64,000 nt of DNA from Pedobacter sp. PACM 27299 (GCF_001412655.1 NZ_CP012996.1:5208001-5272000); one strand, 5' to 3'. Shown: positions 35,738-50,581, counted from the first letter of the stretch. A program made the numbers and translations. Notes: generated by a model from the letters alone, not told the origin.

Positions 35738-35811
35738 TGGAGAATAACGGAGTCGAACCGTTGACCTCCTGCGTGCAAGGCAGGCGCTCTAGCCAGCTGA
35801 GCTAATCCCCC
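35738..35811 (-). tRNA. tRNA-Ala (anticodon TGC), operon 2
   Basis: Same 74-base sequence as in operon 1, anticodon loop CTTGCAC, CCA not encoded. Confidence 0.97.
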
Positions 35812-35825
35812 TTAGAATATATTTG

Positions 35826-35899
35826 TAGTCCCGAGCAGATTTGAACTGCTGACCCCTACATTATCAGTGTAGTGCTCTAACCAACTGAGCTACGGGACT
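35826..35899 (-). tRNA. tRNA-Ile (anticodon GAT), operon 2
   Basis: Same 74-base sequence as in operon 1, anticodon loop CTGATAA. The 14-base spacer to tRNA-Ala differs from copy 1 at two positions. Confidence 0.97.
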
Positions 35900-36072
35900 A
35901 GGTTAAATTCAGCTTCGGTAATTGTTCTGAGGTGTCTCATTCACAATCCCTGTAGCCTCATCCACTCCCTCGCTTAGTCAGAAACACTTATGATGCTTCA
36001 TTCTATGGGTTTTTCTTTTGAGATTTTATTGTCATTTATATCATTTACGTAGCGAGTAGTCTGAACTACTCC

Positions 36073-37596
<1,524 letters not shown>

Positions 37597-37883
37597 AAAA
37601 TGTTTTGTTTGAACGCTGACCATTCTTAACTTGTTAATAATAGTCTTTATTCTTTTTTGTATTGTCTGTCAGTTTCTGACTCGAAATAATAGCTTTGGTT
37701 TTCATGTACTTTGAAACTGTACTATCTGTACCTCGCTACGTTTATAAATGACATCTCTTTAATGAACTTCTCGAATCACCTCACGGATCTTCTTTATATG
37801 TTGCAATCGAATTTCGATTGTTTCAGTCTTTTTTGTTTTGTTATCAAACTCCGTTTGGTAACCCCCCGTTTTTGTTGGGACTG

Positions 37884-38081
37884 CAAAGGTAGAAATCTTT
37901 TTGTTATTGTCAAGTTTTATTTGAAAAATAAATCTTTTTGTTTTTCTGGTGGTTAAACCGGCAAAACCGACTTTAACGAACTCCTACTGCAATCTTTCAA
38001 ATCTTCTCTCTGTATCTCTTTCACTCAAACCCTTCCTCCGAAGCGGGATGCAAAAGTAGGAAAATTAACCGGCTCTGCAAA
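37884..38081 (-). promoter_or_regulatory. Tandem promoters P2 and P1 of rRNA operon 2
   Basis: P2: TTGAC at 37909-37913, TACCTTTG at 37884-37891. P1: TTTG at 38078-38081, 19-bp spacer, TACTTTTG at 38051-38058. Spacings equal those of operon 1 although the P1 spacer sequence differs. Confidence 0.85.
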
Positions 38082-38361
38082 CAATATTACCCTTATAATT
38101 GTATCGCAAAGCTAACTACATGAATTACAGAGTGAAATAATAACGTAGAATTAACACAAAAGTTAACATAGTGCTTGAAAAATGAAACAAACGTTCGGAT
38201 CCCGCTTTGAAAGCCAATATATAATGGCACTGTTATTCAATAAGCCATAGCAAATAGTAGTTTAGTAGTAAAAGAAAATAGAAATCTTCTAAAGATTTAG
38301 AGAAGAAAGAAAAGAATCACCTTAAAGCTAATCCACAAAACAACTGATCCGACCTACCTCT

Positions 38362-39489
38362 TTACTCAGAAAGAATCCTGTAGAGCTCTAAATTCAGGTA
38401 ATAATTAGCACCCTGTATGGTTCTTTTCTCTAAAATCTCTAGACCGGTCAGCTGATCCAGATACTTCCTCGCTGTATTCTCAGCATATAAGCCCATCGAC
38501 GTAAAATGTTTTACCCTGGTATATGGTTGACTAAACAAAGCAGACACCAAAGATTCAGGTCTAAGTATATTTCCTTCTTCAATAACTGCAGACAAAATAG
38601 CCTCTTGCGCAGAAATAATATCATTAATCTTATGATAAGTCAGGTCAGAGGTGATCTCTATTGCTTTTAGCATATACAATAGCCAATTTTTCCAGTTCCC
38701 TCTCTGACTAATTCCAGACAATCCTGCATAATAATCTTCCTTATGCTTCATGATATAACTACTTAAAAACAAAATCGGATAATCCAATAACCTCTTATTT
38801 GTCAGATAATGAATATTGAAGATTCTACCAGTACGTCCATTTCCATCCCTAAAAGGGTGAATTGCCTCAAATTGAAAATGAGCAATTGCCATCTTGATCA
38901 GAGGGTCAATAGGGTATTTCAAATCATCATTTAAAAAATCAATCAGATTGTCCAGTTTTCCTTCTATAACTCCCTTCCCTCTCGGTGGTGTATAAGATGC
39001 CTTTCCAGCATTTGGCCCAGTTCCTGATTCTTTTATGTAAATTTGGGCTATGGGCGTCCGAATTCCATCGCTAAACTGGCTAACTACCTGGTACATTTTT
39101 ATAAAATATGCTTTATCAAATTGCCCGCTGATTTTCAGATGATCATAGCCTAGCCATAATGCTTCCCTATAATTAAGAATTTCTTTTGTAGGACCATCTG
39201 ATTGTTTTGCTTCATCTTCACTATAGGCTTTATAAAGTTCATCATCTGTAGTAAAGATATTTTCAATTGCACTTGAAGCTTTTGCTTCCTGTAAACTGAT
39301 AGAATTTATTAGCAAAGCCTGATTAGGTATAGCAATGCTCCGCCCCTGCAGCCTGCCTATCGCTGCCTTTGCCTCACCAAGCTGTTTATAAATCTCCAAA
39401 TCTTCGTATAGGTTTTTGTCTATTGGCAGATCTGGTAAATCATTCCAGGGTTTATTACGATCAGCATTTATTTTATAGGCCATATTCAA
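38362..39489 (-). CDS. Fic-family protein with N-terminal inhibitory helix and winged-helix C-terminus
   Basis: A 375-residue protein of the Fic/Fido fold, which usually transfers AMP from ATP to target hydroxyls. The catalytic motif HPFRDGNGRTGR is complete (residues 211-222, His211 catalytic). The N-terminal inhibitory motif S/TxxxEG/N is present as SSAIEN (72-77), so it is a class II, self-inhibited Fic protein. The last about 100 residues look like a winged helix (YTRVKHFTSMGLYAENTARKYLDQL), a layout seen in SoFic-like proteins. Start is Met1 or Met3. It is monocistronic, alone between rRNA operons 2 and 3. The upstream hexamer cluster suggests that its winged helix may autoregulate it. 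The target is unknown. Confidence 0.92.
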   Translation of the reverse strand: MNMAYKINADRNKPWNDLPDLPIDKNLYEDLEIYKQLGEAKAAIGRLQGRSIAIPNQALLINSISLQEAKASSAIENIFTTDDELYKAYSEDEAKQSDGPTKEILNYREALWLGYDHLKISGQFDKAYFIKMYQVVSQFSDGIRTPIAQIYIKESGTGPNAGKASYTPPRGKGVIEGKLDNLIDFLNDDLKYPIDPLIKMAIAHFQFEAIHPFRDGNGRTGRIFNIHYLTNKRLLDYPILFLSSYIMKHKEDYYAGLSGISQRGNWKNWLLYMLKAIEITSDLTYHKINDIISAQEAILSAVIEEGNILRPESLVSALFSQPYTRVKHFTSMGLYAENTARKYLDQLTGLEILEKRTIQGANYYLNLELYRILSE

Positions 39490-39499
39490 ATATACACAA

Positions 39500-39549
39500 A
39501 TATCATAGTATACCTTAAAATTTACATATTTTAAGGTATACTATGATAT
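39500..39549. repeat. Perfect 22-bp inverted repeat upstream of the Fic gene
   Basis: Arms 39500-39521 and 39528-39549 are exact complements around a 6-base loop. Each arm contains one CCTTAA/TTAAGG hexamer and the segment ATCATAGTATAC. It begins 11 bases before the Fic ATG, so it would overlap the promoter or leader. Confidence 0.9.
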
Positions 39550-39628
39550 TGACCTTAAAAAAAAGTCTTGGTACTTAACTAACCTTAACTTTTTGATTTT
39601 TTAAGGTTAACTCCAATTCTAGCCTTAA
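39512..39628. promoter_or_regulatory. Cluster of six CCTTAA/TTAAGG hexamers, candidate operator array for the Fic gene
   Basis: CCTTAA occurs at 39512-39517, 39553-39558, 39583-39588 and 39623-39628; TTAAGG at 39531-39536 and 39601-39606. The 39583 and 39601 sites form a second dyad, AACCTTAA with TTAAGGTT. Six copies in about 117 bases is far above chance in this base composition. Confidence 0.6.
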
Positions 39629-39846
39629 AATGATGTAGCGGATTATTAGAAACGTATTGAGCATCACTTTTGTGATTAACCCAAATGGCTGTAATTAAAA
39701 AAAACTATCGCCAGCAGCGTATATTATTATATTCTATGTAATGATTAGACGATCGGGCTAAAGTATCTGCCAGAGATTGGCTTAGTTATGAAATTACAGC
39801 TGTACAGCTATGGAACCTTCATCAACAGAAAAAAAGGTGGTATACA

Positions 39847-39874
39847 AGAAAAGCCTGTAGTTTCCTACAGGCTT
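39847..39874 (-). terminator. Terminator of rRNA operon 3
   Basis: Same 10-bp AAGCCTGTAG hairpin as in operons 1 and 2. Confidence 0.85.
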
Positions 39875-39882
39875 CCTTTAAG

Positions 39883-39994
39883 ATTTGGCACCGACCTACT
39901 CTCCCACGTGTTACCGCAGTACCATCGGCTCTGGCGGGCTTGACTTCTCTGTTCGGAATGGGAAGAGGTAGACACCGCCGATATAGGCACCTAA
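39883..39994 (-). rRNA. rrf: 5S ribosomal RNA, copy 3
   Basis: Same sequence as copies 1 and 2 in the region read. Confidence 0.95.
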
Positions 39995-40139
39995 ATATTT
40001 TTATTGTTTGCTTTTCCGTATCAGGTATCCTTAGCAAAAGCTATCGGTATTCCCATATACACGAACCATATTCTATGGCCCACAAACAGTGACATATTAT
40101 TGAAAGAAGTTATTATGAAGAACAAACAACAGTTTATTG

Positions 40140-43019
<2,880 letters not shown>

Positions 43020-43238
43020 TCTCTCCATAGCCTTTTGCGCCTATGGAAATGCTTTTTTTGATTGTCGTTATCTTATCGGTTTGTCGTAATTACTTACTCT
43101 ATCCCTAAAAGCTAACAACGTCTCTATTGTTGTTTGCTCTTCTTTATTAACTTCTTCCAATATGTCAAAGAACTTTAGTTCCCCTAATTGCCTACTGGCA
43201 ACTATATTTATGGCCTCTCGTATTTAGACCGGGTAATG

Positions 43239-43312
43239 TGGAGAATAACGGAGTCGAACCGTTGACCTCCTGCGTGCAAGGCAGGCGCTCTAGCCAGCTG
43301 AGCTAATCCCCC
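43239..43312 (-). tRNA. tRNA-Ala (anticodon TGC), operon 3
   Basis: Same 74-base sequence as the other two copies. Confidence 0.97.
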
Positions 43313-43326
43313 TTAGAATATATTTG

Positions 43327-43400
43327 TAGTCCCGAGCAGATTTGAACTGCTGACCCCTACATTATCAGTGTAGTGCTCTAACCAACTGAGCTACGGGACT
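43327..43400 (-). tRNA. tRNA-Ile (anticodon GAT), operon 3
   Basis: Same 74-base sequence as the other two copies; its spacer to tRNA-Ala equals that of copy 2. Confidence 0.97.
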
Positions 43401-43573
43401 AGGTTAAATTCAGCTTCGGTAATTGTTCTGAGGTGTCTCATTCACAATCCCTGTAGCCTCATCCACTCCCTCGCTTAGTCAGAAACACTTATGATGCTTC
43501 ATTCTATGGGTTTTTCTTTTGAGATTTTATTGTCATTTATATCATTTACGTAGCGAGTAGTCTGAACTACTCC

Positions 43574-45097
<1,524 letters not shown>

Positions 45098-45384
45098 AAA
45101 ATGTTTTGTTTGAACGCTGACCATTCTTAACTTGTTAATAATAGTCTTTATTCTTTTTTGTATTGTCTGTCAGTTTCTGACTCGAAATAATAGCTTTGGT
45201 TTTCATGTACTTTGAAACTGTACTATCTGTACCTCGCTACGTTTATAAATGACATCTCTTTAATGAACTTCTCGAATCACCTCACGGATCTTCTTTATAT
45301 GTTGCAATCGAATTTCGATTGTTTCAGTCTTTTTTGTTTTGTTATCAAACTCCGTTTGGTAACCCCCCGTTTTTGTTGGGACTG

Positions 45385-45582
45385 CAAAGGTAGAAATCTT
45401 TTTGTTATTGTCAAGCTTTATTTGAAAAATAAATCTTTTTGTTTTTCTGGTGGTTAAACCGGCAAAACCGACTTTAACGAACTCCTACTGCAATCTTTCA
45501 AATCTTCTCTCTGTATCTCTTTCACTCAAACCCTTCCTCCGAAGCGGGATGCAAAAGTAGGAAAATTAACCGGCTCTGCAAA
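45385..45582 (-). promoter_or_regulatory. Tandem promoters P2 and P1 of rRNA operon 3
   Basis: P2: TTGAC at 45410-45414, TACCTTTG at 45385-45392. P1: TTTG at 45579-45582, 19-bp spacer, TACTTTTG at 45552-45559. Confidence 0.85.
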
Positions 45583-45634
45583 CAATATTACCCTTATAAT
45601 TGTATCGCAAAGCTAACTACATGAATTACAGAGT

Positions 45635-45907
45635 TAAAGGCATTAAAAAAAATCAAATATCCTTCCACATCTTCCTAAACTAAAAGAAAAAGCATCTATA
45701 ACCTTATTCCAGGCCAGTCGATCTTGATAAGATAAGAGCTAAACTTAGCGAATCCAGGTAAATTCATTCCTAAAACTCCTCCAGCATCAAGCAAAAGCAT
45801 ACCCTTCCTCGCTGCTGCTCCAACATCGCTGCTACATCACAATACATACCATCATATAGTACTATACGGCATTAAGGATGCGCACACTATATATATACTA
45901 CAGAATC
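45635..45907. other. Intergenic stretch, no feature recognised
   Basis: Unique sequence between the upstream flank of rRNA operon 3 and the DUF6266 gene. I see no coding frame, hairpin or promoter of note. Confidence 0.6.
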
Positions 45908-46768
45908 TTAGACAGGCTTATTTTTTCGGTCCCTGGAAATAGACTCGTACCTGTTCATAAGCACCAGGTATTCCTTTTCCAAACTGTTGAAAGCTTTCCG
46001 CGGCAATCTGTCTTCAGGCTTTAACTTCATTTGCAGCCCGTATTGTTCTTTTACTTGCTCAAATCGAAGATTTGTTCCCAGATCCTCTACAGGATTTTCT
46101 TCACATTTTCTACTACCAGGCTTCTCCCAGGTACCATTCAGGTTGCCCACATATAAGGTATCCGACACTGAAGTATGATTTGCAGCACTTAAAAACAGAT
46201 ATACTTCCATAGATGACTCCAGCTTATCCTCGTTTACAGGTAAGAAAGCAGTCCCAATTCCCCTTTTAGAAAAATTCAATTCGATTATTTGGGCTTTCCT
46301 TTCTGGAAGATATACTGCCAACTGTAAACAATCGTCATATAGTTCTCCCTTTTCATATTGGACCAAAGGATTCCAACTGATTTGTAAACCTCCTTCTACC
46401 TTTTTCATACCTACACTTTCAGGGTTCGTTAGACTGCCCTTACTGAGTTGTACTTTAGCATAATCAATGCTGACGTTCGGATATTCCCCCTTCAATGCAT
46501 TTTTCTTATTGTAGGAAATGGCAAGATTATGTTGATTTCTAATCGTTCCACGCGCTTCCAGTTCAAAACCATTGTTCAGATATTCTTTAAAATGTCCCAG
46601 AAAATGCGTCACTACCGCCATAGACTCGTGGTTAGCCTTTTGTTTCAGACTAGGTTTCCCTGGTTTACCGATGGATCTCTGAACAGGTTGACCTCTTAAC
46701 ATATAATACACCACTCTACCTAGCTTACCGCTTGGCCAGCCATGTATGCCATTTCTTGAAATTGCCAT
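45908..46768 (-). CDS. DUF6266-like protein of unknown function
   Basis: A 286-residue protein from ATG 46768 (MAISRNGIHGWPSGKLG). The frame is open 21 codons further, but this start gives the family's usual N-terminus: a short glycine-rich GKLGRVVYYMLRGQPVQRS segment, then KPSLKQKANHESM. DUF6266 proteins are common in Sphingobacteriaceae and have no known function. No signal peptide or membrane segment is seen. The rest looks beta-rich with a fibronectin-like core (GGLQISWNP). It stands alone between rRNA operon 3 and a long gap. Confidence 0.72.
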   Translation of the reverse strand: MAISRNGIHGWPSGKLGRVVYYMLRGQPVQRSIGKPGKPSLKQKANHESMAVVTHFLGHFKEYLNNGFELEARGTIRNQHNLAISYNKKNALKGEYPNVSIDYAKVQLSKGSLTNPESVGMKKVEGGLQISWNPLVQYEKGELYDDCLQLAVYLPERKAQIIELNFSKRGIGTAFLPVNEDKLESSMEVYLFLSAANHTSVSDTLYVGNLNGTWEKPGSRKCEENPVEDLGTNLRFEQVKEQYGLQMKLKPEDRLPRKAFNSLEKEYLVLMNRYESISRDRKNKPV

Positions 46769-47221
46769 AATTTTAAAATTTAAGTTTTTTACTCCAGGCA
46801 AATTGGACATAATAGTCCGAGAAAACAACAAACTACAAACAATTCAAGAATTACGTAAAACACAGGCATACAACTACTTTAAAGGTCGTTTTAAGCTAAA
46901 AAACACCGCAGACAGTTATCCAAAAAAAGCATAGACAGATGAGCAGGAGAAAGGTGTGACATCAAATAGGAAGAATTACACCTTGCAACTCAATGGAATT
47001 GAACGAGCCTGGAGATAATAAGCTAAAACAGATTGGTAGGAAATTCATTGGGAACTGTGGTTATATCAAAAAGGATGAGTAAACTTTGAAAAGGCATAGA
47101 CCGGGCATAAGACCGGCGGAGGCCCCATCAACTCCGATTCAAAACCAGCTCAAAACCCTATTATCTACAAGCACTCTCACCAGTTTTCCAGCACTTTTAC
47201 ACTGCAAGAATCTAACATCTA
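46769..47221. other. Intergenic stretch of about 450 bases, no feature recognised
   Basis: No frame here has recognisable similarity, and I see no clear RNA. The GC-richer patch GACCGGGCATAAGACCGGCG near 47100 is a short imperfect repeat. Promoter elements for the DUF6266 gene should lie near its left end but are not obvious. Confidence 0.55.
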
Positions 47222-47257
47222 ATAAAAAAGGGTTCATGCGCTTCGCATGAACCCTTA
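47222..47257 (-). terminator. Terminator of the YtrA-type ABC operon
   Basis: A perfect 13-bp stem (AAGGGTTCATGCG, 47228-47240, with 47244-47256) and 3-base loop, followed on the minus strand by a run of T. It is 31 bases after the last gene of the operon. Confidence 0.92.
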
Positions 47258-47287
47258 AATAGAAATCCTTAAATTAATATCCCTGGT

Positions 47288-48013
47288 TTATTGATTTTTG
47301 ATGACCTGTAATGCAGCACCATTTAAAGTCACAGTTGCTACATCTGACAAATTATACCTCGTCTTTACGATTTTAGGATTGTTCAACACCAGTCTGCTTG
47401 CTCCTGGTATTTCAAAATCTGCAAATTCAATCTGATTAGCCGAATCCAGGTCGAGCACAGCAAGATCACCTCCCAGGCCTACCATCGCTTTTAAGGTGTT
47501 GAGCACTACTTTATTCATGGATACCGCTGTTCCTGAGCCTATCTCCAGCTCAAGACTTCCAGCTTTAATACCTTTCAAATTCACACCTCCTCCATATCTT
47601 TTTCCATCTGTCACCTCAGTTTTATCTAAGAAGAAAGCCTTCGTATTCAACTTGGTTAAGTTATTTACCACCAAGACAATATCATCTTCACCAATGCTCC
47701 TGGAGGTTTTTCTGGCTTCATCTGTCAGACCAATCGTTAAATCATTTCCCTCTTGTTTTAATACCAGCCGGTCTTTGATTCTATTCCTAATCCAGATTCC
47801 TTCTTTCTGTCCAGGTTCTACTACAATTGCCATTAAATTGGCTGCAGTTACCTTCAATGTTTCAATATTCTTAATTTCTGTAAACTCGCTTTCATGAAAG
47901 CGGTTTTTATATTCACCAGCTTGATAAGCGGCCTTTAAAGAGAAGTTATAGGTAGTTAACATCCCTAAAGTGACGATAATAGCGGCAATGATCAACATGT
48001 TACTTGTTTTCAT
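47288..48013 (-). CDS. Membrane-anchored beta-solenoid protein (DUF2807-like)
   Basis: A 241-residue protein with one N-terminal hydrophobic segment (about residues 5-24), so anchored in or exported across the inner membrane. From about residue 55 it has short beta-repeats (IETLKVTAANLMAIVVEPG; LKGIKAGSLELEIGSG; LKAMVGLGGDLAVLDLDS) typical of DUF2807 right-handed beta-helix proteins, though the match is loose. Function is unknown. It is the last gene of the ABC operon, 36 bases after the regulator, so it may act with the transporter. Confidence 0.65.
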   Translation of the reverse strand: MKTSNMLIIAAIIVTLGMLTTYNFSLKAAYQAGEYKNRFHESEFTEIKNIETLKVTAANLMAIVVEPGQKEGIWIRNRIKDRLVLKQEGNDLTIGLTDEARKTSRSIGEDDIVLVVNNLTKLNTKAFFLDKTEVTDGKRYGGGVNLKGIKAGSLELEIGSGTAVSMNKVVLNTLKAMVGLGGDLAVLDLDSANQIEFADFEIPGASRLVLNNPKIVKTRYNLSDVATVTLNGAALQVIKNQ

Positions 48014-48049
48014 GTATGTATAATTTTATGGTTGATGGTCTCAGTTCTA

Positions 48050-48427
48050 TTAATCCTGTTGGTAATGTGCTGCTTTAAACTGCTCGAACCTTTCTTCAAT
48101 CTCCTTCATACTGATGTCCAGCAGATAAATGTTTTTGAAAAATTCAGGAAGTGCATTCCCAAGAAAACGTTCTTTACTATATTCCTTTATTTTCATTTCT
48201 GCATCTGCAGCGATAAAGAAACCGATTCCACGTTTGTTGACAATCACTTCTTTATTCTGCAGAAATTCATAAGCCCTGAGCACTGTATTGGGATTAACCT
48301 GTAGTTCTACTGCCAAATCCCTGACCGATGGAATCTTCTGATCCAAAGGCCATTTACCCAGCACGATGTGTTCTCCGACATAAGCTGCAATCTGCAGATA
48401 TATCGCTTCATTCTCCCTAAATTCCAT
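48050..48427 (-). CDS. GntR-family regulator, YtrA subfamily
   Basis: A 125-residue repressor with an N-terminal winged helix (IYLQIAAYVGEHIVLGKW, IPSVRDLAVELQVNPNTVLRAYEFL, KRGIGFFI) and a short C-terminal dimerisation helix, the compact YtrA layout. Members control neighbouring ABC transporter genes and are usually co-transcribed with them, as here (one base after the permease). The perfect dyad AGTGTACTAG-N4-CTAGTACACT at 50063-50086, next to the operon's promoter, is the likely operator. The effector is unknown; in Gram-positive relatives it is often cell-wall stress. Confidence 0.9.
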   Translation of the reverse strand: MEFRENEAIYLQIAAYVGEHIVLGKWPLDQKIPSVRDLAVELQVNPNTVLRAYEFLQNKEVIVNKRGIGFFIAADAEMKIKEYSKERFLGNALPEFFKNIYLLDISMKEIEERFEQFKAAHYQQD

Positions 48428-48428
48428 T

Positions 48429-49208
48429 TTACACCTGTTTTTCTTTCAATTTAAAATAAGTTCCTATCCATAAGATCAGGGTAAATGTGTAAGCCATTCC
48501 CTGAATAATCGGTCTAACAGATGATTGTGCCTGAATGTTAAAATAGCTTTCTCCTTCTTTAATGCGCAATTCGCCTAAAGGTACAACCTTATCTAAATCC
48601 ACTCCTAAAATTGTAGTTGCTAAAGGATGGTTGATCAGAATAAGCAGCAGACAGATGAGCGAAACCAAGCTTGCTGTTTTTATAAAGTGTAATTTTTCAA
48701 AAGATACCGCACCAAGAAAAGCCATACTATGAATCATGGAGAAAGTAACCAGCGCCATGCCATAAGGAGTATCGGGGTTTTGTAAGTCCAGCAAGGTTAT
48801 TTTCCCAGTCATTCCAGAATTCTGCAAGTTCAAAACCACAAGATCTACCGCATAGAAACTCAGTAAAAAAATCAATTGGTAAATTACAAAAGAGTACAGC
48901 CAGGCCACCAAATACTTCTCGAAATGCGATGCTGGTAAGGTCATCATTGCAATTGACTTCCTGCTATTGCCCAGGTCCGAGAAAACCATACTCGTAAAGA
49001 TCGATCCAGCGCCTATAATGAAAAAGAAGAAAATGGCATACTGACTTTTAATGCCCAGGTTACCACCACTTAAATAAGAAGTGAAACCTAGTACGGTGGC
49101 CAATAAGGCCAATAGTACCGTTACAGATAAAAGATAAGTTTTAAAATATTCCTGACTATGCTTAATGAAAAGCTGTGAAAATCTCCGGAGACTAAATATA
49201 TTGTTCAT
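48429..49208 (-). CDS. ABC transporter membrane protein (permease)
   Basis: A 259-residue protein with about six hydrophobic segments (for example LLSVTVLLALLATVLGF, YAIFFFFIIGAGSIF, VIYQLIFLLSFYAVDLVVL, LICLLLILIN), placed between the ATPase gene (ten bases) and the GntR regulator (one base). The layout fits an ABC-2-like export permease. There is no strong family motif, so the substrate is not known. Confidence 0.78.
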   Translation of the reverse strand: MNNIFSLRRFSQLFIKHSQEYFKTYLLSVTVLLALLATVLGFTSYLSGGNLGIKSQYAIFFFFIIGAGSIFTSMVFSDLGNSRKSIAMMTLPASHFEKYLVAWLYSFVIYQLIFLLSFYAVDLVVLNLQNSGMTGKITLLDLQNPDTPYGMALVTFSMIHSMAFLGAVSFEKLHFIKTASLVSLICLLLILINHPLATTILGVDLDKVVPLGELRIKEGESYFNIQAQSSVRPIIQGMAYTFTLILWIGTYFKLKEKQV

Positions 49209-49218
49209 GAGGCGTATT

Positions 49219-50049
49219 TTAGTTTAAATGGTTTGTAACTGATTTATGATCACTAATGATTGCACTAAAAAGGAGTTCCATATCCACTTTACTGAAAGCT
49301 TCTTTCACATTGATGCTCATGGTATTCAAACCTATTCTGTGTGCTTCTTCATAGATAATCGTCTCCTTGTCTACTGGCGCTGTACTGCTAAAATGAATTT
49401 TTTCAGCAATTTCATCGAGGCTTCTGTTCAATACAATCTCTTGTTCATGAACGATCAATAGGCTATCAATCAGGCTATCCAAATCTCTGATCTGATGGGT
49501 AGAAATGATGATACAGCGTTCCTCTGATAATGCTGCTGCAATGATCTTCCTGAATTTCGTTTTAGAAGGAATGTCTAAACCATTGGTTGGCTCATCCATA
49601 ATTAGCAGCGTGGTATTTGTTGCCAGACCAAAAGCAATCATTACTTTTTTCTGTTGGCCAAAAGAAAGCTTGTTCAATACACTGCTATGTGGCACATCAA
49701 ATTCGGACAGCATCCGGTAATAATAGGCTTCATCAAATTTAGGGTAGAAATGGCCTGTACTTTGGGCAAATTGAATTGCTGTGGTTCCTGGCAGATAAAT
49801 TTCTTCAGGAATAAAAAACAGTTCCTGAAGAAAACCTGGTAAACGGTCTGCTGCGCGATAGCCTTTAAGTTTACAAAGTCCTTCCTGTGGGAATACCAAA
49901 CCAGCAAGGTTTTTAAGCAATGTGGATTTACCTGCTCCGTTTTTTCCAAGGAGCCCGTAGATATGGCCCATTTGAAGTTTTAGATTGAGATTTTTAAATA
50001 ACAGTTTCTTTTTGCTGTATCCAAAAGTCAGGTTAGAGATTTCTATCAT
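49219..50049 (-). CDS. ABC transporter ATP-binding protein
   Basis: A 276-residue ATPase with Walker A GKNGAGKST (35-43), signature LSFGQQ (128-133), Walker B LLIMDEP (148-154) and H-loop STHQ (His185). It powers the permease encoded ten bases downstream. The C-terminal about 60 residues extend beyond the core domain. It is the first gene of the operon: the ATG lies 13 bases after the operator dyad. Confidence 0.93.
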   Translation of the reverse strand: MIEISNLTFGYSKKKLLFKNLNLKLQMGHIYGLLGKNGAGKSTLLKNLAGLVFPQEGLCKLKGYRAADRLPGFLQELFFIPEEIYLPGTTAIQFAQSTGHFYPKFDEAYYYRMLSEFDVPHSSVLNKLSFGQQKKVMIAFGLATNTTLLIMDEPTNGLDIPSKTKFRKIIAAALSEERCIIISTHQIRDLDSLIDSLLIVHEQEIVLNRSLDEIAEKIHFSSTAPVDKETIIYEEAHRIGLNTMSINVKEAFSKVDMELLFSAIISDHKSVTNHLN

Positions 50050-50062
50050 AGCGTTAAAGTTT

Positions 50063-50086
50063 AGTGTACTAGCTAACTAGTACACT
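50063..50086. promoter_or_regulatory. Perfect operator dyad of the YtrA-type operon
   Basis: AGTGTACTAG and its complement CTAGTACACT (10-base arms) flank CTAA. It lies between the -7 box (50088-50095) and the ATG, over the expected transcription start, where a bound repressor would block initiation. Confidence 0.82.
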
Positions 50087-50087
50087 G

Positions 50088-50118
50088 TAAATCTAGAGAA
50101 TAATTTGAGTTATTCAAA
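50088..50118 (-). promoter_or_regulatory. Promoter of the YtrA-type ABC operon
   Basis: On the minus strand TTTG at 50115-50118, a 19-bp spacer and TAGATTTA at 50088-50095 (seven of eight to TAnnTTTG). Confidence 0.75.
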
Positions 50119-50212
50119 TTATTTATGTGAAAAAATTTTTACGGTGATGAAAACCGGGCATTTAGGTATATTTAACTTGATTTCAAACAAAAGGGCACAA
50201 ATTATTAAACCT

Positions 50213-50575
50213 ATGACCAACAAAAACAGCGGAATTTCCTCATTTTTACAAAATAAGTCAGCACATAGTATTGCGCTATTCGAAGGGTTGCTTGGCTCAT
50301 TTCAGGAGATTGGCGATGTAAATCTACATGCTGCCAAAACGATGATTTCCATTTCTAACCGGGTAAACTTTGCTTATGTCATTCAAATAGGCAAAGACTT
50401 TATAGATGTGGTGCTCCCATTTAAGCAAGGCTATGAGGATAATTATTGCTTCCGAAAAATCAAAAAGGTACCTGCAGGTGATGATTACAATCATCACCTG
50501 CGGATATATCAATTGGAAGATCTGAATGAAGAAGTTCGAACTTTCCTAAAAATGGCTTATGAAAAAGGGAGATAA
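50213..50575 (+). CDS. DUF5655-domain protein of unknown function
   Basis: A 120-residue cytosolic protein from ATG 50213 (MTNKNSGISSFLQNKS). The open frame starts further upstream at 50105, but that part overlaps the divergent operon's promoter and has no domain. The DUF5655 pattern is visible: SIALFEGLLGSF, HAAKTMISISNRVNFAYV, HHLRIYQLEDLNEEVRTFLKMAYEKG. The family resembles DNA-transport-competence or predicted-transport proteins, with no proven function. It converges on the GH3 gene with a six-base gap. A perfect 28-bp palindrome is embedded at 50474-50501. Confidence 0.75.
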   Translation: MTNKNSGISSFLQNKSAHSIALFEGLLGSFQEIGDVNLHAAKTMISISNRVNFAYVIQIGKDFIDVVLPFKQGYEDNYCFRKIKKVPAGDDYNHHLRIYQLEDLNEEVRTFLKMAYEKGR

Positions 50576-50581
50576 GCTCCC

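Noticed and set aside
46769..47221. Possible small gene or RNA in the gap before the YtrA operon
   Set aside because: I found no frame with credible start and codon pattern, and no stable hairpin apart from the terminator at its right end.
50105..50212. ATG at 50105 as start of the DUF5655 protein
   Set aside because: It overlaps the divergent operon's promoter, and the extra 36 residues have no domain; ATG 50213 begins just before the domain.
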